DNA from: Artemia franciscana
Taxonomy: Eukaryota > Arthropoda > Branchiopoda > Anostraca > Artemiidae
Assembly (NCBI RefSeq): GCF_032884065.1
Contig: NC_088866.1
Coordinates: 32,090,519 to 32,154,518, forward strand
Length of the DNA stretch: 64,000 bases
Reading direction: 5' to 3'
The notes beneath the pieces were generated by a model. It did not search any database, was not told the origin of the DNA, and saw only the letters and a list, made by a program, of their open reading frames with translations. Shown in pieces: positions 1 through 9,300 of the stretch (position 1 is the first letter of the stretch; each line of letters starts with the position of its first letter). A program made the position numbers and the translations under genes.

Positions 1-233
1 TGGAATTGTTGCCAGCAGCCATTGTCACTGACAAGGTAGATAAATCGACTTAATCTCTGACCAAAACCATCTGTAATAAATAGCCGTTTTCTAGAAGATA
101 TATTTAAGTAAGAGAGGAAGAACAAAGAGAGAGAACCAGAGAGATAGAGAGAGTGAGAGAGAGAGGAAGAAAGAGATTAAGAAATAATATAAAAGAAAAT
201 ATACAGATGCATTACAATAACACGAGTACTAAC

Positions 234-421
234 CTGTAGCGGGTTGATAGGAATAGTTGCCCCCTCTATCCTTGGTTCTGGTTCCATATCAAAAGAAAAG
301 GTAGAATATTGTGGAAGTGCATCCCTTAAATAATACAACGTACTGTCGAGCCTTTTCTCAAGCCTTAGGACTTCGATACGTTTTAGTAGCGGATTATATA
401 GTTCGTATTTGATTTCAACAC
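234..421 (-). CDS. MRPL19: MRPL19 (bL19m) internal exon, C-terminal half of the L19 domain
   Basis: Mitochondrial large-subunit ribosomal protein bL19m, a structural part of the mitoribosome. On the minus strand the exon opens after an acceptor (TTCTTATAG at 422-430) with two bases completing a split Gly codon, then encodes VEIKYELYNPLLKRIEVLRL, a KRLD...LYYLRDALPQYSTF stretch and an acidic tail ending INPLQ. This is the L19 signature 'VEI.FELYNP...LEKRLD..L.YLRDALPEYSTF'. It ends at a GTTAGT donor (233-228), so 2+186 nt, phase 0 out. It follows the 5782-5916 exon in phase. The remaining C-terminal exon(s) must lie left of position 1. The repeat of family Z starts about 10 bp from the acceptor. 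Confidence 0.93.
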
Positions 422-431
422 CTATAAGAAC

Positions 432-2911
432 AATAACAAGAGCTAAGAACTCATATGACACTTGTGACGAGGCGAGAAGAGCTAAGGGCCAAGAGATCAT
501 ATGGTACTAGCTCTAACAAAATTCTATGAATCAATAGATTGATTTAAAAAGGAAAATAAGATGCTTAATGCCGGTCAGGATTTAAAATAAGAGCTCTGAG
601 TCACGATGTCCTTCTAAATATCAAAATTCATCAAGATCCGATTACCCGCTCGTAAGTTATAAATACCTAATTTTTTCTAATTTTTCCTCTCCCTTTAGCC
701 CCCCAGATGGTCGAATCTGGGAAAACGACTTTATCAAGTCAAATTGTGCAGCTCCTTGACACGCCTACCAATTTTAATCGTCCTAGCACGTCCAGAAGCA
801 CCAAACTCGCCAAATCACTGAGCCCCTCCCTCCAACTCCCCCAAAGAGAGCGAATCCGGTACGATTCTGTCAATCACTTATCAAGGACATTTGTTTATTC
901 TATCCACCAAGCTTCATCCCGATTCCTCCACTCCAAGTGTTTTTCCAAGATTTCCCCCTCCAACTCCCCCAATGTTAAAGACCTGGTTGGGATTTGAAAT
1001 AGGAGATCTGAGGCATGAGTTCCTTCTAAAAATCAATTTTTCATTAATATCCGATCATCTATTCGTAAGATAAAAATACCCCAATTTTCACGTTTTCCAA
1101 GAATTCCGGTTTCCCCCTCCAACTCCCCCCAATGTCACAGGATCTGGTAGGAATTTAAAATTATAACTTTAAAGCACAAGATCCTTCTAAATATCAAATT
1201 TCATTAAGATCTGGTCACCCTTTCGTAAGTTACAAATACCTCAATTTTCAAAACTACCCCCTCCCCCAACTCGACCAAAGAGAGCAGATTCGGTCCGGTT
1301 ATGTCAGTCACGTATCTTAGACAGGTTTCTATTCTTCCTATCCAGTTTTATCCTGATCTCACCGCTTTAAATATTTTCTAAGATTTCCGGTCCCCCCAAC
1401 TGCCCCCCCCCCAATTAGGCTTGATCCGGTTGAAATTTAAAATAAGAGATATGAGTTACGAGGTCCTTCTAAATATGAAGTTTCATGAAGATCCAATTAC
1501 TCCTTCGTAAGTTAAAAACACGTCATTTTTTCTTATTTTTCAGAATTAGCCCCCCCCCCCCCCAATAGAGCGGATCCGTTCTAATTATGTAAATCACGTA
1601 TGTAAGACTTCTGCTCTTATTTTTCCCACCAAGTTTCATCCCGATATCTCCAATCTAAGCGTTTTCCATGATTTTAGGTTCCCCACCCCAAACTTCCCCC
1701 AATGTCACCAGATCCGATCAGGATTTAAAATAAGAGCTTTGAAACACGATATCCTTCTAAATATCAAATTTCATTGAGATCCGATCACCCGTTCGTAAGT
1801 TAAAAATACCTCATTTTTTCTAATTTTTCAGAATTAACCCCTCCCCCAACTACCCCAAAGAGAGCGGATCCGTTCCGGTTATGTCAATCATGTATCTAGG
1901 ACTTGTGCTTATTTTTCCCACCAAGTTTCATCCCGATCCCTCCACTCTAAGTGTTTTCCAAGTTTTAGGTTTCCCCCTCCCAACTCCCCCCCCCAATGTC
2001 ACCAGATCCGGTCGGGTTTAAAATAAGAGCTCTGAGACACGATATCCTTCTAAATATCAAATTTCATTCAGATCCGATCATCCGTTCATAAGTTAAAAAT
2101 ACCTCATTTTTTCAAATTTTTCAGAATTACCCCCCCCCCCCCCCAACTACCCCAAAGAGAGCGGATCCATTCCGGTTATGTCAATCATGTATCTAGAACT
2201 TGTGCTTAATATTCCCACCAAGATCCCTCCACTCTAAGTTTTTTCCAAGTTTTAGGTTTCCCCCCTCCCCCCCCCCAATGTCACTAACATCTGGTCGGGA
2301 TTTAAAATAAGAGCTCTAAGACACTATATCCTTCTAAATATCAAATTTCACTGAGATCCGATCACCCGTTCGTAAGTTAAAAATACCTCATTTTTTTTTT
2401 ATTTTTCAGAATCACCCCCCCCCTCAACCACCCCAAAGAGAGCGGATCCGTTCCGGTTATGTCAATCATGTATCTAGGACTTGTGCTTATTTTCCCACCA
2501 AGTTTCATCCCGATCCCTCCACTCTAAGTGTTTTCCAAGATTTTAGGTTTCCCCCTCCCATATACCCCCCCCCCCAATGTCACCAGATCCGGTCGGGATT
2601 TAAAATAACAGCTCTGAGACACGATATCCTTCCAAACATCAAATTTCATTAAGATGTGATCAACAGTTCGTAAGTTAAAAATACTTCAATTTTTCTATTT
2701 TTTCCGAATTAACCGGCCCCCCACTCCCTCCCCCCTAGATGGTCAAATTGGGAAAACGACTATTTCTAATTTAAGCTGGTCCCGTCCCTGATACGCCTGC
2801 CAAATTTCATCATCTAGCTTGCCTGGAAGTGCCTAAGTAGCAAAACCGGGACCGACAGACCGAAAAAATTGGCGATTGCTATATGTCACTTGGTTAATAC
2901 CAAGTGTCATA
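432..2911 (+). mobile_element. Family Z repeat, copy Z1 (2.46 kb, complete)
   Basis: Non-coding repeat made of about eight diverged units of about 290 bp. Each unit carries the marks CCTTCTAAATATCAAATTTC, GATCACCCGTTCGTAAGTTA, a C-rich tract with CCCCAAAGAGAGCGGATCCG, and TTTCATCCCGATCCCTCCAC. A leader starts ACAAGAGCTAAGAACTCATA. An 11-bp motif TATGACACTTG (454-464) is matched in inverted orientation by CAAGTGTCATA (2901-2911). The right end forms a hairpin (CACTTGG, six-base loop, CCAAGTG). Another copy at 60330-62819 is almost the same length. Open frames inside are translations of the repeat, not genes. Its class is unclear: a TIR element, or a Helitron2/Helentron-like non-autonomous element (inference). 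Confidence 0.8.
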
Positions 2912-4967
2912 AAACTGTTAAATGGTTTAAATACAAAAAAAAAAAAGATTGATGGATTCGCATCTTAAAATTCTTAGTTGTGTATTCAGAACTGTCAAGA
3001 TTCCATTTTCATGCTTCCCAACCAGTATGTAGACTTGATTCTTCTACTGGGAGAGGGGGGGAGGAGGAATAAAAGACATACGAACAGAACAACTTTATTA
3101 GTAATAAAAAAAAGAAGATAAGTCTCATATTACGGGGTTGCTTACTAGAGAAAAACAAAGACAAACTTTACGGCAAATATACAGTAGGATGAAATACATC
3201 GCAAGACTCCGAAGGTTACTCACATGGATCTCTTCCCATATGCGTACATACCTTCTTCAAAAATTTGTTTAGTTAGAGTCTAACCCACACTGTTGGAAAG
3301 TTAAACCCTCTCCCTTTCTCTATCTGGAACATGTGCCGACAGAAAATTTGCAATTTATGACAGAGCAGCGAACTCCTATCAGTGAAAATCTAGGAAAGCT
3401 ATAGGTAAATCTCTCAATAGGTCTGAGATATTACCCTTTTTTATTGGTTTCTGTTACCCTTTCATCTAGCCTACAATACAGGATGGTCAGGATCCTACTT
3501 AGCAGATGATCCCTAATTTTTATACAACTGCCAAACGTTAGTTTGAAAAAATTAGCAGATAGCTTAGATGAAATAACCTCTTGAAGAAGACATTTCAAAA
3601 TTGCAGTTCCTTAATTAATGTGGATAGAGCAAGCTGTGTTCCTACTTAGACTTTCAGTAAAACACGACTAATATTAAATTTAAATCTCTGTAGAGAACAT
3701 TCTATCATGGAAAACGTAATAGTAAAGGCTGGCATGCATTATAATCAATAAAATAACGAAAGCTAATGAGTCATTCACATACAAACAATTTTTAATACAC
3801 TTGAGGTACGAATGAAAAATAGTTCAGGAAGACAACAATGCAATTGATCCGGGTTGCAGCGGTAGCTAGCAACCTAGTAAGAGCCCCATGCTAGTAATCA
3901 CGTCCCATGCTAAGAAATACAATAACCCATAACTCCTAAAAATGATGTCAGATCGAAACACAAAGTACACTATTAGAACCGCCTTGTCCGAAACTCCTAT
4001 ATGGGAAACTTACAGCCTCTTGGTCTGAACAACAAAGAAAATATGTTGGCTTAAAAAACAAGAAAAGTGGCTTGAACTACGATATTCGGCATCGACGGTA
4101 TCTTTTTTCCCCTCTGCTGGCTGGGCACTGGAAAACCATAAGAGAGCTGTTTAATGGCTCATTTTAAAGGAAATTGCTATATCTAGCGCCTTTTGGAATC
4201 AAAAACCAAATAGTTTTTAAAATAGTGTTACTTTTTAGAAAAAACTGCATCTTCAATTACAAGCTTGATGAATGATGTAGGTTGTAAGCATATATGACGT
4301 AATACGTGAATGCAATATTTATACGCGTTTATCTTTCAACAAAATAATATAAGCAATAGATAATGGATTGATCTGGTTCATTATAAATGGAGACTGTAAA
4401 GTTTCATCGGATATAGCTGAAATCTAGCAAAGAACAAACCACGGCAAATAGTAACTATAAGTTAAGATAATACTAGCATCTTTTGAAAAGTTGCTTATCT
4501 TGGGTATGGTGCCCTACTGAGGATTGTGTCCTACTATTCCAACTTCTATTTGTATATAATTAAGAACGAACTCTCGCCTATACTAACTTATATAGACAAT
4601 TTAGCTATAGTATAGGCATGTACGGCTATATAAAAGATCGGTATAGTTATTTTGAAAAGAACATACATGAAGCGACTAACTTTAGCCTATAGTAACTGAA
4701 ATAAAAAAAAATAGTTTTCAGTTAATTTACATAAAGGATCGATGTCAGTCAAGAGGATCTATTGTAGTAGTTTTTAATAGAAGTTTTTCTTAGACTTTAT
4801 GTTGATAATTATAATAAAGAGGGAACTCTTGCTTATACTAACTTGTATATGCAACCTAACTATAGTGTAGGCTTGTACAGTTATATTTAAAATCAATATA
4901 CTAAATTTTTGTATATAGGATAGGTAGAGTTATAACTTTTCCTTAAGACATCATCACAGGTAAAAAT
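2912..4967. other. MRPL19 intron sequence without recognisable gene
   Basis: AT-rich intron on the MRPL19 side. I see no coding signal. Two similar segments about 250 bp apart (4564-4650 and 4817-4890, both reading roughly 'gaactct.gc.tatactaactt') belong to a dispersed low-copy repeat. Traces of it recur near 5150, 5260 and 33418. Confidence 0.5.
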
Positions 4968-5039
4968 CTCCGATACCGAGAATCAAACCCGGGAAAACTG
5001 GGTGAGAGCCATCTATCCTAACTACTAGACTATATAAGA
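4968..5039 (-). tRNA. tRNA-Glu(CTC)-like sequence, probably a pseudogene or SINE head
   Basis: The minus strand reads GTCTAGTAGTTAGGAT (D-arm/box A), a CTCTCAC anticodon loop (anticodon CTC), and CCGGGTTTGATTCTCGG (T arm/box B). These match the eukaryotic tRNA-Glu pattern over 72 nt. The acceptor stem TCTTATA against TATCGGA has one mismatch plus a wobble pair, and the anticodon stem has one A/G mismatch. That points to a decayed copy or a tRNA-derived SINE promoter. No SINE body or poly(A) tail could be followed downstream. Confidence 0.55.
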
Positions 5040-5781
5040 TTTATTAAAACATCTGATTGATGATGTTTATGTTAAAAAAAACTCTTTATAGCCAATAGTA
5101 ACTAAAAGCCAGTACTAACTTCGAAGTTGTCGGAGCACTGGTTATAGTAAAGAGCGAATTCAAGCCAAAAGGAGCTGAACCCTATGCTTCATTTATATTA
5201 TCTTCATTATTTTATCTAGGAGGTAACTAAAACAAGTTTCTTTTTAAAATTTACAGTAAAGAACGAAATCAAGCCTATAGTAATTATTAATCATAAATAG
5301 GGACTATGCAAATTTCATCGGTATCATGGCTCTAAAGATGGCTGAAACCTAGTTAAGAACAAACCATGGCACAGATTGGACTTAGCTACTGATTCTTTGA
5401 GGTACGTCTCTTACTATTCTCAAATTTCTTAGATTATACATACAATGCCAATTCATAAGTCCTACACAATACAAAATTAGATTTGGTGTTTCCTGTAGAT
5501 ATTATTTATATTGTACAGCCTCCATACAGGCACCATTAAATTTTACACGAAGGATATTTGAATATTTTCCCAAGAGAAATTGGATGCCTCAAAAAATAAT
5601 TTTAGGACCAAATGTCTTCCTAAATATATGCACCCCTGCTGTGTATAGCCTACATGCAACAACAAACATTAACATTTCCAAACTAGTGTTAAGAATGCAT
5701 TCCCTCTCCATTCTGGAAATAAAAATAGATGATCACCACCATAATTGAAGAAACCAATGCGATGTAAAGGATCAAGCTTAC
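5040..5781. other. MRPL19 intron remainder
   Basis: Intron sequence between the tRNA-like segment and the 5782-5916 exon. It holds two more traces of the dispersed 'gtaaagaacgaa.tcaagcc' repeat (near 5150 and 5257) and nothing else I can name. Confidence 0.4.
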
Positions 5782-5916
5782 CATGACCGTCGACTATATT
5801 CCTTAAAATACAGCTGGCTCTTAGTCCACAACCAATTCTGTCAATACAAATTCCAACAAATCGGTTGTTCTTTGATGGTGAATTAGGATCTGCCACAGTA
5901 ATTGCCAGTATACTAC
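5782..5916 (-). CDS. MRPL19: MRPL19 (bL19m) internal exon, core of the L19 domain
   Basis: Minus-strand exon, acceptor ...TTTTTATTTAG at 5917-5927 and donor GTAAGCTT at 5781-5774. It completes a split Gly codon, then encodes SILAITVADP, NRFVGICIDR, GCGLRASCILRN and IVDGHG. These match bL19m proteins ('VADP.APGK..RFVGICI.R.GCGLRA.FILRN..DGQG'). Length 135 nt is 2+132+1, in phase with the exons at 15390-15602 and 234-421. It is a conserved beta-rich core of the ribosomal protein. A Helitron 3' end lies 54 bp upstream of the acceptor in transcript sense. Confidence 0.95.
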
Positions 5917-5935
5917 CTAAATAAAAAGATCATAA

Positions 5936-5940
<5 letters not shown>

Positions 5941-5970
<30 letters not shown>
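5941..5970. repeat. (TA)15 microsatellite at the Helitron 3' side
   Basis: Uninterrupted TA dinucleotides directly abutting the Helitron terminal CTAG. It is the left part of the (TA)n tract into which the element inserted; the right part continues at 11626-11688. Confidence 0.95.
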
Positions 5971-5971
<1 letters not shown>

Positions 5972-5976
5972 TAGCT

Positions 5977-6005
5977 GTTGGGGTGGCGCTTCGCGCCACC
6001 CCAAC
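5977..6005 (-). terminator. Helitron 3'-terminal hairpin
   Basis: Perfect inverted repeat GTTGGGGTGGCGC / GCGCCACCCCAAC around a 3-nt loop, six nucleotides from the CTAG terminus. In Helitrons this hairpin marks the end of rolling-circle transfer. The same hairpin, intact, is present at the 35076 element and in degraded form at 59117. Confidence 0.9.
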
Positions 6006-6373
6006 ACCTAGTTGGTGGGGGCGCTTCGCGCCCCCCCCAAGCCCCCCCGCGCGCGTAAGTCGTTACGCGCCATATTAGTTACGCGCCATTGTAGTTGTGT
6101 CCCTGTGTCCCACCTGTGAATATAGATAGATTTATATATGTGTTTCAAACTACGTAAAAATTGCGAATATACAACATTCTTGGCTTTCCCATTGTCTGTC
6201 CATATACAAAGCCGTATGTACTAATAATGACGTCATATGCAAACGTTCTTTTTACAAACAAACAAACATGCATACACACAACTCGTTTTTATATAGATAG
6301 ATAGATAGATAGATACAATACAAATTAACTACGTAAAACTTGTGAATATACAACAGTCTGTTCCGAAATACAA

Positions 6374-9300
6374 CTAACTTCGTAAAACTTGAGAATATAC
6401 AACATTCTTCGCTGTCCAATTCTCGCTGCATATAAATAGATTGTCAGGTTTACCGACCCTCGAACATGCAACGTACAATTGTCCATGGGAAAAACAATCA
6501 GTATTAAGATCAATACCACATTTTTCTAATGATTGACCTTGAGCTTTGTTAATGGTGATTGCAAATGCTAATCGAATTGGGAATTGCAATCTTTTAAATT
6601 GAAAAGGCAGATCTGTTGGAATCATGGGAATGCGAGGAATAAGAACAGCCTCACCCTCAAAAGGCCCTGTCAGGATTGTGGCCTCTATTAGGTTTTCCAT
6701 TGTTTTTTTTACGGCAAGTCGAGTGCCATTGCAAAGCTTTGGTGGGTTTATGTTACGTAACAATATTATTGGTACGCCTATTTTTAGTTGTAGCACGTGT
6801 GGTGGAAACCCTGAAAGATCTATGGAATTTAAAAATTCAGATGGATAATTAACCGCTTCATTTGGTTCCAAAACTGTGTCGACTGACTTGTAAAGGACTG
6901 CCTGGTCTTGAATCTTGGTCAAAACAATATTGTTGATTTCGTGGACGTCTATATTCTTGGGTGCGAGAATCGCTCTTTCACTTAGCCATTTATTATTTTT
7001 ATAATTTTTTAGAATATTCGGAAATATATTTTCAATCAATTCATTTTTGGACGTCACTAAATTACAGAAATCAGCAGGTAGTTGTATACGTCCTGAAATT
7101 GAGTCTACTGGGAGCTTTCCGTTTCCCATTGCTAGCAATTGATCTGAAAATGTTTGACCAGAGTCATCGTTTTGCAATCGGACACGCATATTTGTAGTTA
7201 ATTTTAATGTTTTTACGTGTGCCCATAAATTAGAATTTTTCAGGCAAGCATTCATTTCGTCTGCAGGAGTTGATCTAGGTATTATAGGTAATGTTTGCCT
7301 GAAATCTCCTGCAAGCAATATTAATGTGCTGCCAAAGGGTTTCGAATTCCCTCTTAAATCTTTCAAGCATTGATCCAGAGCCTCGAGCGATTTTTTGTGT
7401 GCCATTGTGCACTCATCCCAAATAATAAGTTTGCATTGCTGCAATACTTTACCCATCCCAGATGATTTGGAAATATTGCACGTGGGAGTTTCTGTAGAAT
7501 GCAAGTTCAGAGGCAATTTCAAAGCGGAATGAGCAGTTCTTCCACCAGGCAGCAATGTTGCGGCTATTCCGGACGACGCAATTGCCAACGCTATATCATT
7601 TTTAGATCGAATTGATGCCAGAATCAGTTTTATCACAAACGTTTTACCAGTACCTCCTGGCGCATCCAAAAAGAAAATTTCTCCAACGTTGTTATCGACA
7701 CAATGCATTATCGTATCATAAATGTCTTTTTGTTCCGACGTTAACTTGGAAATGTTATTTTGTACATACGACAATAGATCACTCGTACTGTAACTTTGTT
7801 CACGATCCAATTCTACACATGTCGAAACAGCAGCGATACGGTTAGGTGAAGGCATTCCCAAACCCTGAAGAGGTTTGTTTGCCATACTTATGCAAATATC
7901 TTCTATAACAACTAAAGTGTAGTTATAAATTTCTGGTGTAAAATCAAAAGTCATGTCTGACGTCTCTAACTGTTTTCGATGAAGTATATCTTCGGACATT
8001 TTTGACTTATATTTTTCCCATAACTCTGTAGGAGCTGATGGAGAGCAAGTTGTTAAAATGATGCCAAACAATGCACGAATTTGACTTGGGGTTGACGTTT
8101 CGCACGCGTCATTGATGCAGTTATCCCAGTGTTGGTCATTCTCCAATAAATTCAGAGCTTGGCATGCACTACGGTAAGTGTCATGTATAGTACCATTTAC
8201 AGTCCTCAAATACTCAAAGGATGTCGGACCGGGTACATTCACCAAAAGCAGGCGTAGAAAGAAGCATTCATGTTGATTGGGGTGAACGGTGTAGAGTCTT
8301 CCTATCGTGGTATCTTTGAAGATGGTAGGTTGGCCGTCGACTGACTTACCCTGTTTTCGACGTTCAAATACTTTATTTTTAGTATTCCACGTGTAATACG
8401 AAGGCACTTCAGTATACAGCAGTTTTTTCGCAAAAGAATCATTTTTGCAAAGCGAAAAAAAAGCTGTTAATGTTGTATCCGGTGGATTCAGGACTCTTTG
8501 TTGCACGTTGGTTTCCGTGAAATAAACACGTTGACCATTCTGTAAATGTACCGCTAAGTGAACAACAGCTGGACTACGTTCATGTATCGGAAATGAAAGA
8601 ATTCGCCAAACAGCTTCATTACTGCTTATGTATCTTCCAGCCTGATATTCTACGATTTCATCGAAATCTTTGATTTCGGACTGCAAGCCAAAAACTGCCA
8701 TGTCACTGCCTTTGTTGACGTATTTACATATATATTTTATTGCCTTTACGGAGTTACAGTATTCAACGTTTATATGTGCATTAAATGTTTTGGATAATAA
8801 AGGGGAATATGGAACAACCCACTGGTTATCTACTTCGATGGTGGTACCGTTACGCTTCTTTATTATTGCTGTTTTACCGCCATCTTCAGTAGATCTTCTT
8901 CTATATTGTGGGTAACCATCATTGCCAGTAATTGTTGTGGGTACTAAAAGTCGAGGATATTGCTTTGTGCACCTTCCTTTGGCCATGCATGGTGAATTTT
9001 CGTTCAGTGCACCGCAAGGTCCATGTATCATATTTTTTACAATAATATCATGTAACCCCTTATCGACATTTTTATCAGGTATTTCAGCGGAAATCACATC
9101 ATCAATTTCGTTTGAAGTAATTTTTTTATGTAGCCAGATTAGTATATGTGCGTGTGGCAAACCTCGTTTTTGCCATTCCACTGAGTACATCCAGCATCGC
9201 ACTGACCCAAACACTTCATGTTTTACAAGGTAGTTTATCAGTGATTTCAACTTTTGCCGGAAGACACGTGCCGTAATGTCATGCCTATGAACCGCCGATT

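Noticed and set aside
707-1073. Proline-rich frames in family Z (also near 18219-18651, 23567-24254, 60605-62588)
   Set aside because: They follow repeat units and C tracts, are interrupted at each unit and are not conserved as protein between copies.
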